Below, piece by piece: positions 7,135-15,690 of a stretch of DNA of 21,707 bases. The DNA lies in contig CAITLX010000231.1 of NCBI GenBank assembly GCA_903893335.1, positions 1-21,707 of the forward strand, written 5' to 3'. This DNA is from an uncultured delta proteobacterium (GTDB lineage Bacteria; Myxococcota_A; Polyangia; Polyangiales; Polyangiaceae). The translations under genes and the position numbers were made by a program. Positions within the stretch are counted from its first letter, which is position 1, and each line of letters starts with the position of its first letter. Below the pieces are notes generated by a model, which saw only the letters and a program-made list of their open reading frames with translations, did no database searches and was not told the origin of the DNA.

Positions 7135-7937
7135 TGGTCGCCGCGCCCGTCGCGCCCGCGGGCGAAGGCGCCGCGCCCCGCTCGCCCGGCGGGCCGCTCA
7201 TCGCGCTGACCGGCGTCGAGCGCACGTACACCTCGGGCAGCGTCGCGGTGCACGCGCTCGCGGGCGTCGATCTGACCATCGAGCGAGGCGAGCTCGTCGC
7301 GGTCATCGGTGCGAGCGGCTCGGGCAAGAGCACGCTGATGAACATCCTCGGCTGCCTCGACCGCCCGACGCGCGGCACCTACGTGCTCGACGGCGTCGAG
7401 GTCGGCCAGCGCGGCAACGACGCGCGCGCCATCGTGCGCAACCGCCTCATCGGCTTCGTGTTCCAGGGCTTCCACCTGCTCGCGCGCACGACCGCGCTCG
7501 AGAACGTCGAGCTGCCGCTCGTCTACCGCGGCGTGCCACAGAAAGAGCGCCGCCAGCGCGCGCTGCGCGCCCTCGCGCAGGTCGGCCTCGCCGACCGGCT
7601 GCACCACACCCCCGCGCAGCTCTCGGGGGGCCAGCAGCAGCGCGTCGCCATCGCGCGCGCGCTCGTCACCGACCCACCGCTGCTGCTCGCCGACGAGCCG
7701 ACGGGCAACCTCGACACGCGCACCAGCTTCGAGGTCCTCGCGCTGCTGCAAGCGCTCAACCGCGACGCCGGCATCACGATCGTCATCGTCACGCACGAGC
7801 ACGACATCGCCGCCTGCGCCTCTCGCGTGGTCACCTTCCGCGACGGCCGCGTCCGCCACGACGTGCGAAACGCGCAGGCGCTCGACGCGTCGAAGGCGCT
7901 CGCCGACGAGGTCGCCGCGTCCGGAGAGGCGCCGTGA
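7134..7937 (+). CDS. ABC transporter ATP-binding protein (MacB/LolD type)
   Basis: 267 residues from a GTG sharing one base with the preceding TAG. It powers the two adjacent permeases. Visible are Walker A GASGSGKST (59-67), the Q-loop Gln111 in FVFQGFHLL, the signature LSGGQQQR (163-170), Walker B LLLADEPTGNLD (183-194) and the switch His221 (VTHEHD). The phrases MNILGCLDRPTRG and NRLIGFVFQ are hallmarks of the MacB/LolD/FtsE family. MacB normally carries this domain fused to its permease; here it is a separate protein with an Ala/Pro-rich extension of about 20 residues at the N-terminus. The next gene overlaps by four bases (GTGA), so stoichiometric expression with the permease is expected. 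Confidence 0.92.
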   Translation: MVAAPVAPAGEGAAPRSPGGPLIALTGVERTYTSGSVAVHALAGVDLTIERGELVAVIGASGSGKSTLMNILGCLDRPTRGTYVLDGVEVGQRGNDARAIVRNRLIGFVFQGFHLLARTTALENVELPLVYRGVPQKERRQRALRALAQVGLADRLHHTPAQLSGGQQQRVAIARALVTDPPLLLADEPTGNLDTRTSFEVLALLQALNRDAGITIVIVTHEHDIAACASRVVTFRDGRVRHDVRNAQALDASKALADEVAASGEAP

Positions 7938-9160
7938 CCCGCTGGCTCTCGGCGCTCGGCATCGCGTTCGCGGCCATCGCGCGCGCGAAGGTGCGCGCGG
8001 CGCTCACCGTGCTCGGCATCCTCATCGGCGTCGCGGCGGTGGTCATCGTCACCGCGCTCGGCTCGGGCGTGCAGGAGAAGGTCGAGTCGCAGATCAAGAG
8101 CCTCGGCTCCAACTCCATCTTCATCTTCCCCCAGGCCACGCAGACCTCGGGCGTGCGCACGCGCGCGGGCGCCGGCGGGCGGCTCACCGAGGCCGACGGC
8201 CGCGCGATCGCGCGCGAGGCCAACAGCATCGCGGCGGTGGTGCCGTTCCTCTCCGCGCAGGCGCAGGTCGTCGCGGGCGAGCGCAACGTCGCCACGTCGG
8301 TGATGGGCACGACGCGCGGCTACTTCGAGGTGCGCGGCTTCACCGTCGCGGTGGGCTCGAGCTTCACCGAGTCCGACGAGACGCTCGCGGCCAAGGTGTG
8401 CGTGCTCGGCGCGACCACCAAGGAGTCGCTCTTCGGCACGGTCGACGCCGTGGGACAGACGCTGCGCATCGGGCGCCACGCCTACCGCGTGGTGGGCGTG
8501 CTCGCGCGCAAGGGGCAGTCGCCGTCGGGCGAGGATCAGGACGACCGCCTCGTCGTGCCGTCCACCACGTTCCGCACGCGCGTCTCGCCCACGGCTCCCG
8601 GGCGCGTGCACATGCTCATCGGCTCGGCGACGAGCCCCGAGGTCGTCGGCCGCGCGCAGGCGCAGATCGAGTCGATCCTGCGCCAGCGCCACCGCATCGA
8701 CCCCGAGCGCGAGTCGGACTTCGGCATCCGCACGCAGGCCGAGTTCCTGAAGAAGCAGGCCGAGATCTTCGGCACGCTGCGCATGCTGCTGCTCGGCATC
8801 GCCCTCGTGTCGCTCGGCGTCGGCGGCATCGGGGTCATGAACGTGATGCTCGTCTCGGTCGCCGAGCGCACCGCCGAGATCGGCCTGCGCATGGCCATCG
8901 GCGCGCGCGAGGGGGACATCCTCGTGCAGTTCCTCGTCGAGGCCGTCGTGCTCTGCGTGCTCGGCGGCCTCGCCGGCACCGCGCTCGGCCTCACGGCCAT
9001 CGTCGGGCTCGGGCGCGCGTTCGGCTGGTCGCTCATGCTGCCGCCCGAGGCGCTCGTGGCGGCGCTCGCGTCGAGCTCGGGCGTCGGCGTCCTGTTCGGC
9101 TTCCTGCCGGCGCGCTACGCGGCGCGGCTCGACCCCATCCACGCGCTGCGGCGCGAGTAG
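7934..9160 (+). CDS. MacB/FtsX-type ABC transporter permease, copy 1
   Basis: 408 residues from a GTG overlapping the ATPase stop. The topology is that of type VII ABC permeases. The first membrane span is about 22-42 (LTVLGILIGVAAVVIVTALG), followed by a large periplasmic MacB-PCD-like domain (about 45-280). Three C-terminal spans follow at about 283-307, 331-357 and 370-392. The FtsX core reads GVGGIGVMNVMLVSV then ERTAEIGLRMAIGA, which is the coupling segment to the ATPase. It ends with the usual PARYAARLDPIHALRRE. These transporters work by mechanotransmission, pushing periplasmic substrates through an adaptor and channel, rather than by membrane translocation. The substrate is unknown. 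It is a gap-free paralog of the next gene. Confidence 0.9.
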   Translation: MTRWLSALGIAFAAIARAKVRAALTVLGILIGVAAVVIVTALGSGVQEKVESQIKSLGSNSIFIFPQATQTSGVRTRAGAGGRLTEADGRAIAREANSIAAVVPFLSAQAQVVAGERNVATSVMGTTRGYFEVRGFTVAVGSSFTESDETLAAKVCVLGATTKESLFGTVDAVGQTLRIGRHAYRVVGVLARKGQSPSGEDQDDRLVVPSTTFRTRVSPTAPGRVHMLIGSATSPEVVGRAQAQIESILRQRHRIDPERESDFGIRTQAEFLKKQAEIFGTLRMLLLGIALVSLGVGGIGVMNVMLVSVAERTAEIGLRMAIGAREGDILVQFLVEAVVLCVLGGLAGTALGLTAIVGLGRAFGWSLMLPPEALVAALASSSGVGVLFGFLPARYAARLDPIHALRRE

Positions 9161-9163
9161 CCG

Positions 9164-10390
<1,227 letters not shown>

Positions 10391-10408
10391 GCGGCGTCGC
10401 CCCCTTTC

Positions 10409-10417
10409 TGCTAGGTT
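10409..10417 (+). promoter_or_regulatory. Extended -10-like box TGCTAGGTT before the kinase gene
   Basis: TGCTAGGTT fits TGnTAnnnT and ends nine bases before the GTG start of the kinase, in the 36-base gap after the permease operon. No good -35 is present. It would give the kinase its own transcript with a nearly leaderless 5' end. Confidence 0.42.
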
Positions 10418-10426
10418 CCCGCATCC

Positions 10427-11755
10427 GTGCCCTCGCAGCGTAGCCGCGCCCCACGCCCCAGCCGCACTCGCAAGGACTTGCAGGTCCCCTCGCGCGCCGA
10501 CTCGGGGTACCCGCAGGCCCCCGAGGCGCCCTTCACGCCCGGGCAGATCGTCGCCAAGCACTACGAGATCCGCAGCGTGCTCGGCGAGGGGGGCATGGGG
10601 CTCGTGTACGAGGCGCACGACCGCGCGCTCAACCGCCGCGTCGCCATCAAGGTCGGCCGCGAGAACACCAACAAGTCCTTCCTGCGCGCCGAGGCGCAGG
10701 CGCTCGCGGCCATCCGCCACCCGTGCCTCACGACGGTGTACGCCTTCACCGAGGAGGGGCGCTACGAGCTCATCATCATGGAGCTCATCCGCGGCACGAG
10801 CCTGCGGCGGCACATGGAGCAGCGCCGCCGCGCGCGTCAGCCCTTCACGGTCGAGGAGACGCTCGACCTCGCCGCCGCGGTCGCCGAGGGGCTGTCGGTG
10901 GTGCACCGCGCCGGCGTCGCGCACCGCGACGTCAAGCCGTCCAACATCATGCTCGCGCCGCGCAACCGCGTCGTGGTCCTCGACTTCGGCCTCTTCCGCG
11001 CCGAGTGCGCCCCGGGCGAGACCGAGCCCGTCGGCTCGCCCGAGTACATGGCCCCCGAGGTCATCCTCGGAAAGCTCGACTCCGGCTCGGGCCACCTGTG
11101 CGACGTCTACGGCCTCGGCATCGTGCTCTTCGAGATGCTGGTCGGCACCGTGCCGTTCGAGGCAGCGGCCACGCGCGACGTGCTGCAGAAGCACCTCAAC
11201 GAGCCCGTGCCCGATCTCCGGCGCCTTCGCCCCGAGGTCCCGCCGGCGCTCGCCGAGCTGGTGAGCGACATGCTCGCGAAGGCACCGAAGGACCGCCCGC
11301 AGAGCGCCGAGGTCGTCGCGTGGCAGGCGCGCGCCATCCGCGCGCAGCCGAACCGCGCGCTCTCGTCGCGCCCCCCCGAGGCGGTGCGCGTCGTGGTCGT
11401 CGAGAGCGACCCCGACACGGCCGAGCTCGTGACGCTCTACCTCCGGCGCGCGGCGCGCGGCGCGACCGTGCGCGTGGCCGACGACGGCGATCACGCGCTG
11501 CGCCTCGTGCGCTCCGGCGCGCCGACGGCGGTGCTCGTCGGCACCGGGTTGCAAGGCATGAGCGCGGTGGACTTCGTCACGTACCTGCGCTCGACGGGCG
11601 CCGTCGACGACGCGTGCATCATCCTCTACGGCGACGCCGCGACCGCGCCCGACGCCGACTTCTTGCAGGAGCTCGGTCGCACCCGCTTCGTCCCTACGGG
11701 CCCCACGATGGCCGAGGGACTGCTCGCCGCCGTGCGGTCGATGCGGACGAGCTAG
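10427..11755 (+). CDS. Ser/Thr protein kinase fused to a degenerate receiver domain
   Basis: 442 residues from a GTG. Residues 1-40 are a basic, disordered leader. The Pkn-type (Hanks) kinase domain spans about 46-300, with glycine loop GEGGMG (53-58), VAIK Lys75, a candidate helix-C Glu89, HRDVKPSN (catalytic Asp168, Asn173), DFG (186-188) and MAPE (208-211); all key residues are present, so it should be active. Residues about 319-440 resemble a CheY-like receiver: VRVVVVESDPDTAELV at strand 1 and VADDGDHALRLV at strand 2-helix 2. The strand 3 Asp is replaced (LVGTGLQGM, Gly372) and the late Thr and Lys are not conserved, so phosphorelay is unlikely. There is no membrane span, so it is cytosolic. 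It converges with the glycosyltransferase gene, leaving 21 bases. Confidence 0.9.
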   Translation: MPSQRSRAPRPSRTRKDLQVPSRADSGYPQAPEAPFTPGQIVAKHYEIRSVLGEGGMGLVYEAHDRALNRRVAIKVGRENTNKSFLRAEAQALAAIRHPCLTTVYAFTEEGRYELIIMELIRGTSLRRHMEQRRRARQPFTVEETLDLAAAVAEGLSVVHRAGVAHRDVKPSNIMLAPRNRVVVLDFGLFRAECAPGETEPVGSPEYMAPEVILGKLDSGSGHLCDVYGLGIVLFEMLVGTVPFEAAATRDVLQKHLNEPVPDLRRLRPEVPPALAELVSDMLAKAPKDRPQSAEVVAWQARAIRAQPNRALSSRPPEAVRVVVVESDPDTAELVTLYLRRAARGATVRVADDGDHALRLVRSGAPTAVLVGTGLQGMSAVDFVTYLRSTGAVDDACIILYGDAATAPDADFLQELGRTRFVPTGPTMAEGLLAAVRSMRTS

Positions 11756-11776
11756 AGGCGCGGGCTCTCGGTCCGC

Positions 11777-12541
11777 TCAGCGCCGCATGCCGAGTCGCAG
11801 GTACACCATCGGTCGGAGCATGCGCAGCCAATCCGCAGGACGAATCTTCGAGTACGGCTGGTTGTCGTTCGGGTAGTTCTTCGACACGGGAACCTCGGCT
11901 ACGCGATAGCCGAGAAACGCGGCTTGGAAGTGCATGTAGTACTCGAGCTCGTAGCGGTCGCCGATCCACGACTGGTTCCAGTCGAGGCGGGGGTCTCGCA
12001 GCAGCGATGTCCGGTAGGCGCGGAACCCGTTGGTGCAATCGCTGAAGCGGTGGTTGGCGAGCGCCGAGAAGGCCAGCGTGAAGGCGTGGATCGACATGCG
12101 CCGATGTGGCGGGAGGTGCTCGCTCGATCCACCGGGGAGGAATCGCGAGCCCTGCACGTAGTCGGCGCTTCCCGCCAAGATGGGAGCGAGCACGGTCCGT
12201 GCGTCTGCCGGGTCGTCCTTGCCGTTCATCGCGAACAGGGTGAGCACGTCGAAGTTTCCGTCGATGGCGTGCGCGTATCCCGTCCGGATCGCGGCGCTCG
12301 CGCCGCGGTTGGTCTCGTGGCGCACGCACTTGATGCGCGGGTGGGCAGCGATGAGCGCCGGTGTGTCGTCGGTCGAGCCGTCATCTACGATCAGGACCTC
12401 GTCGAACACGCCACCCGCGAGAAGTTCGTCGCAGCGCGCGAGGACGGGACCGACTCGGTGCGCCTCGTTGTACACGGCTCCGAACGCGAGGACGCGGGGG
12501 CGGGGCGCGGCGGCCTCGGGGGCGTGATCGGGCTGGCTCAC
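11777..12541 (-). CDS. GT2 family glycosyltransferase (DPM1/GtrB-like, soluble)
   Basis: 254 residues from a GTG. These enzymes move a sugar from a nucleotide donor, often to a polyprenyl phosphate. The GT-A fold is seen in VLAFGAVYNEAHRV (17-30), VLIVDDGSTDDTP (49-61), ETNRGASAAIRTGYAHA (76-92) and the metal-site strand LTLFAMNGKDDP (100-111), where MNGKDD replaces the more common DAD motif; this variant occurs in a GT2 subgroup. GSRFLPGG (131-138) is also typical. There are no C-terminal membrane spans, unlike GtrB. It is the last gene of the minus-strand cluster, 29 bases after the methyltransferase. Sampled lines here have about 57-58% G+C, well below the surroundings, suggesting a different history. 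Confidence 0.85.
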   Translation of the reverse strand: MSQPDHAPEAAAPRPRVLAFGAVYNEAHRVGPVLARCDELLAGGVFDEVLIVDDGSTDDTPALIAAHPRIKCVRHETNRGASAAIRTGYAHAIDGNFDVLTLFAMNGKDDPADARTVLAPILAGSADYVQGSRFLPGGSSEHLPPHRRMSIHAFTLAFSALANHRFSDCTNGFRAYRTSLLRDPRLDWNQSWIGDRYELEYYMHFQAAFLGYRVAEVPVSKNYPNDNQPYSKIRPADWLRMLRPMVYLRLGMRR

Positions 12542-12547
12542 CTAGCC

Positions 12548-12556
12548 CTTCTAGCA
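12548..12556 (-). promoter_or_regulatory. TGCTAG box before the glycosyltransferase gene
   Basis: On the minus strand TGCTAGAAG lies six bases before the GTG start, and a second CTAG (12542-12545) adjoins the start codon. The -10 match is partial because the last T is missing. CTAG is otherwise nearly confined to stop codons in this window. Confidence 0.3.
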
Positions 12557-12570
12557 CGCCCCCAGCGCGC

Positions 12571-13311
12571 TCATCGCGGCTCGATGACGAGCGCGAGGTC
12601 GGCCGCCATGTCCATCGGAAGCTCGTCGGCCACGTCGAAGAGCGCCGTCACGAGCTCCGGCGGGTAGTCGACCATTTGGGCCACCGACACCGTCTTCAGC
12701 AGGAAGCCTTGCCGGTGCACGACGCCAAAGCCAGCGTCGGCGACGGCCGCCTCGAGCTGCGGAGCATCGAACACTCGCTGGTGACCGATCGCGTGGTCGC
12801 GCTCGCTCAAATCATAGACGCTCTTCAGCCGACCCATCTTCACGCCGATGCGACGGTGGAGCGAGGTGGCGTTCGGGACGACGACGACGATTCGGCCCCC
12901 GGTCTTGAGCCACAGGCGCGCCTGCTGGAGCACGCGAACTGGATCGTGCACGTGCTCGAGCACGTGTGTCGCGACGACGGTATCGAAGCGTATGCCGTCG
13001 GGCGGGACGAACGACTCGAAGAAGCTCGCGTAGCCGGTGACGCGGTCGCCGTACTTCTTGCAGGCGTGGTCCAGCAGGGTCGCCGATCCATCGACGATGC
13101 TGGAACGCCCGAAGCGCTCGACGAGCTCGTCGGTCCACATCACCTCGCCCGCGCCCATCTCGAGCACGTCAGGCCCGCGAACCCAGCGCAGGATCCGCGA
13201 CATGATCTGCGACCGCAGCCACACGTCGACCTTCTGTCCCGCGTCGGGCGAGAGGTGGCGCTCAGCTATTTCCTCGAGGCGCTCCTGGTATCCTGAATCG
13301 GGGCCGTTCAT
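12571..13311 (-). CDS. Class I SAM-dependent methyltransferase of the sugar/glycan gene type
   Basis: 246 residues from the ATG at 13311; a GTG six codons upstream (13329) is possible, but it would place the start inside the TGCTACGCT box. SAM motif I is VLEMGAGEVMW (49-59), deviating from the usual GxGxG. An acidic strand 2 end (SIVDGSA, 71-77), THVLEHVHDP (115-124) and GGRIVVVVPN are seen. The family (Methyltransf_11/23) is common in glycan and natural-product loci; the substrate is unknown. It sits between the LuxC gene (64-base gap) and the glycosyltransferase (29-base gap), in a stretch with lower G+C than the rest. It could act on a product of the acylation cassette or on a glycan, but neither can be shown here. 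Confidence 0.8.
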   Translation of the reverse strand: MNGPDSGYQERLEEIAERHLSPDAGQKVDVWLRSQIMSRILRWVRGPDVLEMGAGEVMWTDELVERFGRSSIVDGSATLLDHACKKYGDRVTGYASFFESFVPPDGIRFDTVVATHVLEHVHDPVRVLQQARLWLKTGGRIVVVVPNATSLHRRIGVKMGRLKSVYDLSERDHAIGHQRVFDAPQLEAAVADAGFGVVHRQGFLLKTVSVAQMVDYPPELVTALFDVADELPMDMAADLALVIEPR

Positions 13312-13319
13312 CGGGCGCG

Positions 13320-13344
13320 AGCGTAGCACCGGTACGGGTACCGG
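13320..13344 (-). promoter_or_regulatory. TGCTACGCT box abutted by an inverted repeat, before the methyltransferase
   Basis: On the minus strand TGCTACGCT (13328-13320) fits the extended -10 pattern and ends eight bases before the ATG at 13311. Directly upstream, 13344-13329 is a 7-base perfect inverted repeat (CCGGTAC, two bases, GTACCGG), in the space between a -10 and a -35. An operator is the natural reading. A small attenuator hairpin between the LuxC gene and the methyltransferase is the alternative; no T-run follows it. Confidence 0.38.
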
Positions 13345-13375
13345 GGGACCGACCAGCGAGCCCTTGCCGGCGCTC

Positions 13376-14605
13376 TCAGACGGTGACGGACACTTCTCGC
13401 GTGAACGTCGCGAGCAGGTCGTAGCCGTCCCACACCGGGCTGAACTGCAGTGCTTGCCCGACCGGCACGACGCGGTCGAGGGCGCGGTGCGGCAGCGCCT
13501 CGATGAAGGCGCGCAGCGCGGCGGGGGACAGGCCGAACGTGGCGAGGGTCTGGTCGCGCGGGTGCAGGTGGGGGCCGAGCGCGTCGAGCGCGTCGAGCTC
13601 GAGCTCGTAGAACAGGCCGAAACCCTCGTGGATCTCGCGCATCTCGTCGTCCACGGCCCGTACTCGAGCGCGCATCGGGGCGGCCGCGCCGTCGGCTTCG
13701 ATCGCGAACGCCTTGCCGCGCGCGGCGAGCTCGGCGGCGGCGCTCAGCCGGGCGAACGCCGCGGCGGGCGACGCGAGCCCCTCGTGGCGGTGCGCGTGCG
13801 GCGTGAGCGCCGGCCAGAAGCGGTCGCGGGCGATGGCTCGGTCGTCCGGCGCTCCGACCCACGCCACGAGGCGGGGGGAGGAGCATGCGCGCTGGTCGAA
13901 CCAGAAGGCGTCGTTGGCGAAGTCGTGCGCGAGGCGCTCGAGGTCGGCGGCCGACGCGAGGGCGACCGAACTCGCGTCGAGCGCGGCGACGGAGAAGCGG
14001 TCGGCGAAGACGACCTCGGCGGCGCGCGGAGGAAGCGGGACCGCTCGGATGGCCCGGACGGTGGCGTCGCCGCCCCAGATGACGCGCAGGTCGCACGCGG
14101 CGCTGAGGCGCTCGGTCGCATCCGCCCGGTCGTGCTCGTAGGAGACGAGCAGCGTGCGCTCCGCGATCGCTGCGTGTCCGGGCAGGTCGAGCAGCTCGCG
14201 CACGAGGTCGAGGAGCGCTTCGACCTGCGGCCCGCGGCGGGTTGAGAGCCGGACGACGTTCGCGTTGCCCGCGAGCATCGACAGCACCCACGAGTGGACG
14301 AAGATCGTGTCGACGTTGGCCGGCGCGAAGTGCAGCGCCGTGCCCCGGGGCAGCCACATCCGCGCGCCGCGCCGCTCGGCGAACGAGCGCCCGAGCGCGT
14401 CGATCTCCACGGGGCGCAGCGCGTGGGCCATGGCGAGCAGCTCGGGGAACGCGCGGAAGCCCGAGCCCCGCAGGATGCCGCGCGAGAGGTCGCGCACGAA
14501 CGCGACGGCCGCCGGGTCGAAGGGGCGGAGCGAGGGGGCGGCGCCGAGCCGCGCGAGGTGCGCGCAGGGGTCGGGGCGCGCGGCGGACGGTGCGAGCGTG
14601 ATCAT
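13376..14605 (-). CDS. LuxC-family acyl reductase
   Basis: 409 residues; the ATG overlaps the LuxE-like stop (ATGA). LuxC reductases accept an activated acyl group on a cysteine and reduce it with NADPH to an aldehyde. Visible are LPRGTALHFAPANVDTIFVHSW (85-106, family signature; split as LPRGTALHF and APANVDTIF), LAGNANVVRLS (111-121), WGGD (177-180) and FDQRACSSPR (236-245) with the probable catalytic Cys241. Family size is normal (about 400-480). There is no luciferase gene (luxAB) or thioesterase (luxD) nearby, so light production is not the role. With the adjacent LuxE, ligase and ACP it probably makes a small aldehyde intermediate for an acyl group used elsewhere, perhaps on a glycan. 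Confidence 0.88.
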   Translation of the reverse strand: MITLAPSAARPDPCAHLARLGAAPSLRPFDPAAVAFVRDLSRGILRGSGFRAFPELLAMAHALRPVEIDALGRSFAERRGARMWLPRGTALHFAPANVDTIFVHSWVLSMLAGNANVVRLSTRRGPQVEALLDLVRELLDLPGHAAIAERTLLVSYEHDRADATERLSAACDLRVIWGGDATVRAIRAVPLPPRAAEVVFADRFSVAALDASSVALASAADLERLAHDFANDAFWFDQRACSSPRLVAWVGAPDDRAIARDRFWPALTPHAHRHEGLASPAAAFARLSAAAELAARGKAFAIEADGAAAPMRARVRAVDDEMREIHEGFGLFYELELDALDALGPHLHPRDQTLATFGLSPAALRAFIEALPHRALDRVVPVGQALQFSPVWDGYDLLATFTREVSVTV

Positions 14606-15690
14606 GCGCGCCTCGCGGTCGCGGCGTCGCTGCAGCCGCGCAGCTCGGCCTGCGGGAAGCGCCCCTCGACGGCGATGCGGCGACCGAGTCGCCCGCACGG
14701 GCACGGGTCGTCGCCGAGGTCGCGGCCGACGTCCTCGGTGAGCACGCTGTGGCCCGGGTAGCTCCGGGGCAGCAGGCTCAGCACCTGCAGCGCGCCTGGC
14801 TCGCCCACGGCGAGAGGGCGAAGGGTCAACGGGTCGCGCACGAGCGCGTCGGCGAACGCGGGGATGTGCAGGGCGCCCTGCTCGCACTCGATGAACACCG
14901 ACCCGATCTGCTCGATCATCCCGTAGTAGTTGTGCACGCGTGTCAGCCCGAACGTGTCGCGGAGGCGGCGCTTGAAGTCGTCGCTCGAGACCGCCTCGTC
15001 GACGAGGCGCTTCCACCCGCCGCCGTGGATCAGGATGCCGCGCGCGAGGTCGATCCTGCGGCCGTCCGCCACGGCCTGCTGGTAGAGGCGCTGCCAGACG
15101 AGGAAGGTGAAGCCGAACAGGAGCACAGGCGTGCCCGCGTGCCGCTCGAGGAACCGGTCGAGCGCGTCCCAGTCGGCGCGCATCTCCTCGTCGAGCAGGT
15201 AGAGGTGGTCTCGCCCGAGCGTCGAGAAGCCCACGACGCCGGCGCCCCGCGCGCCATACGAAGCGCGGTCGCGGATGACGGTGGGCGAATCGACGATGAC
15301 CATCGGGAGACGGGTGGGCCCGACGAACGAGCGCGCAGTCGCTACCAGGGCGCGGGTCTGAAGCGTGGCAGCCTCACGGTCGAGGACGATGCGCGAGGGC
15401 GCCTGTCCGGTCGTGCCGCTCGAGGTGAGCACCTTGAACACGTCCGCGTCGTCGATGCTCGACAGGCGCATCTGCTTGAACAGGCGTACGGGAACGAAGG
15501 GGACGTCGGCGACCGCCGTCGAGGGGGCGGCGGCGCTCGCGGGGAACATCGCATCGAGCAGCGCGCGGTAGGGGGGGCAGCGATCGCGGTGGTGGCGGGT
15601 GAGCGCATCGAGGCCCGCGAGCAGCCGCGCCTCGCGGACGTCGCGGGCGGTCTCGAACGGTCGCGCGAGCAGGTCGGCGTCGATGGTCAC
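14602..15690 (-). CDS. LuxE-like acyl-protein synthetase
   Basis: 362 residues from a GTG overlapping the ligase stop (GTGA). LuxE activates a carboxylic acid with ATP, holds it as an acyl-enzyme and hands it to LuxC. Motifs are VPVRLFK (66-72), the ATP-binding TSSGTTGQAPS (89-99), LLFGFTFLVW (190-199), ILIHGGGWKR (219-228), the adenylate-enzyme-like YYGMIEQIGSVF (255-266) and YPGHSVLTEDVG (311-322). A CxC pair in DPCPCGRLGRR (328-338) matches the family's C-terminal region. Gene order LuxE then LuxC with a four-base overlap implies a physical complex, as in bacterial fatty-acid reductases. In Vibrio cholerae RfbN the two functions are joined in one protein; here they are separate. Confidence 0.86.
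   Translation of the reverse strand: MTIDADLLARPFETARDVREARLLAGLDALTRHHRDRCPPYRALLDAMFPASAAAPSTAVADVPFVPVRLFKQMRLSSIDDADVFKVLTSSGTTGQAPSRIVLDREAATLQTRALVATARSFVGPTRLPMVIVDSPTVIRDRASYGARGAGVVGFSTLGRDHLYLLDEEMRADWDALDRFLERHAGTPVLLFGFTFLVWQRLYQQAVADGRRIDLARGILIHGGGWKRLVDEAVSSDDFKRRLRDTFGLTRVHNYYGMIEQIGSVFIECEQGALHIPAFADALVRDPLTLRPLAVGEPGALQVLSLLPRSYPGHSVLTEDVGRDLGDDPCPCGRLGRRIAVEGRFPQAELRGCSDAATARRA

Noticed and set aside
13308..14357. 349-codon minus-strand frame overlapping the LuxC-like gene
   Set aside because: Same strand, different frame from the LuxC gene; Arg/Pro/Ala-rich with no family motif, while the LuxC frame has full signatures.
13376..15690. Bioluminescence (lux) operon
   Set aside because: LuxC and LuxE homologs are present but no luciferase subunits, LuxD or flavin reductase are found nearby, and the neighbours are ACP, ligase, SDR and GNAT.
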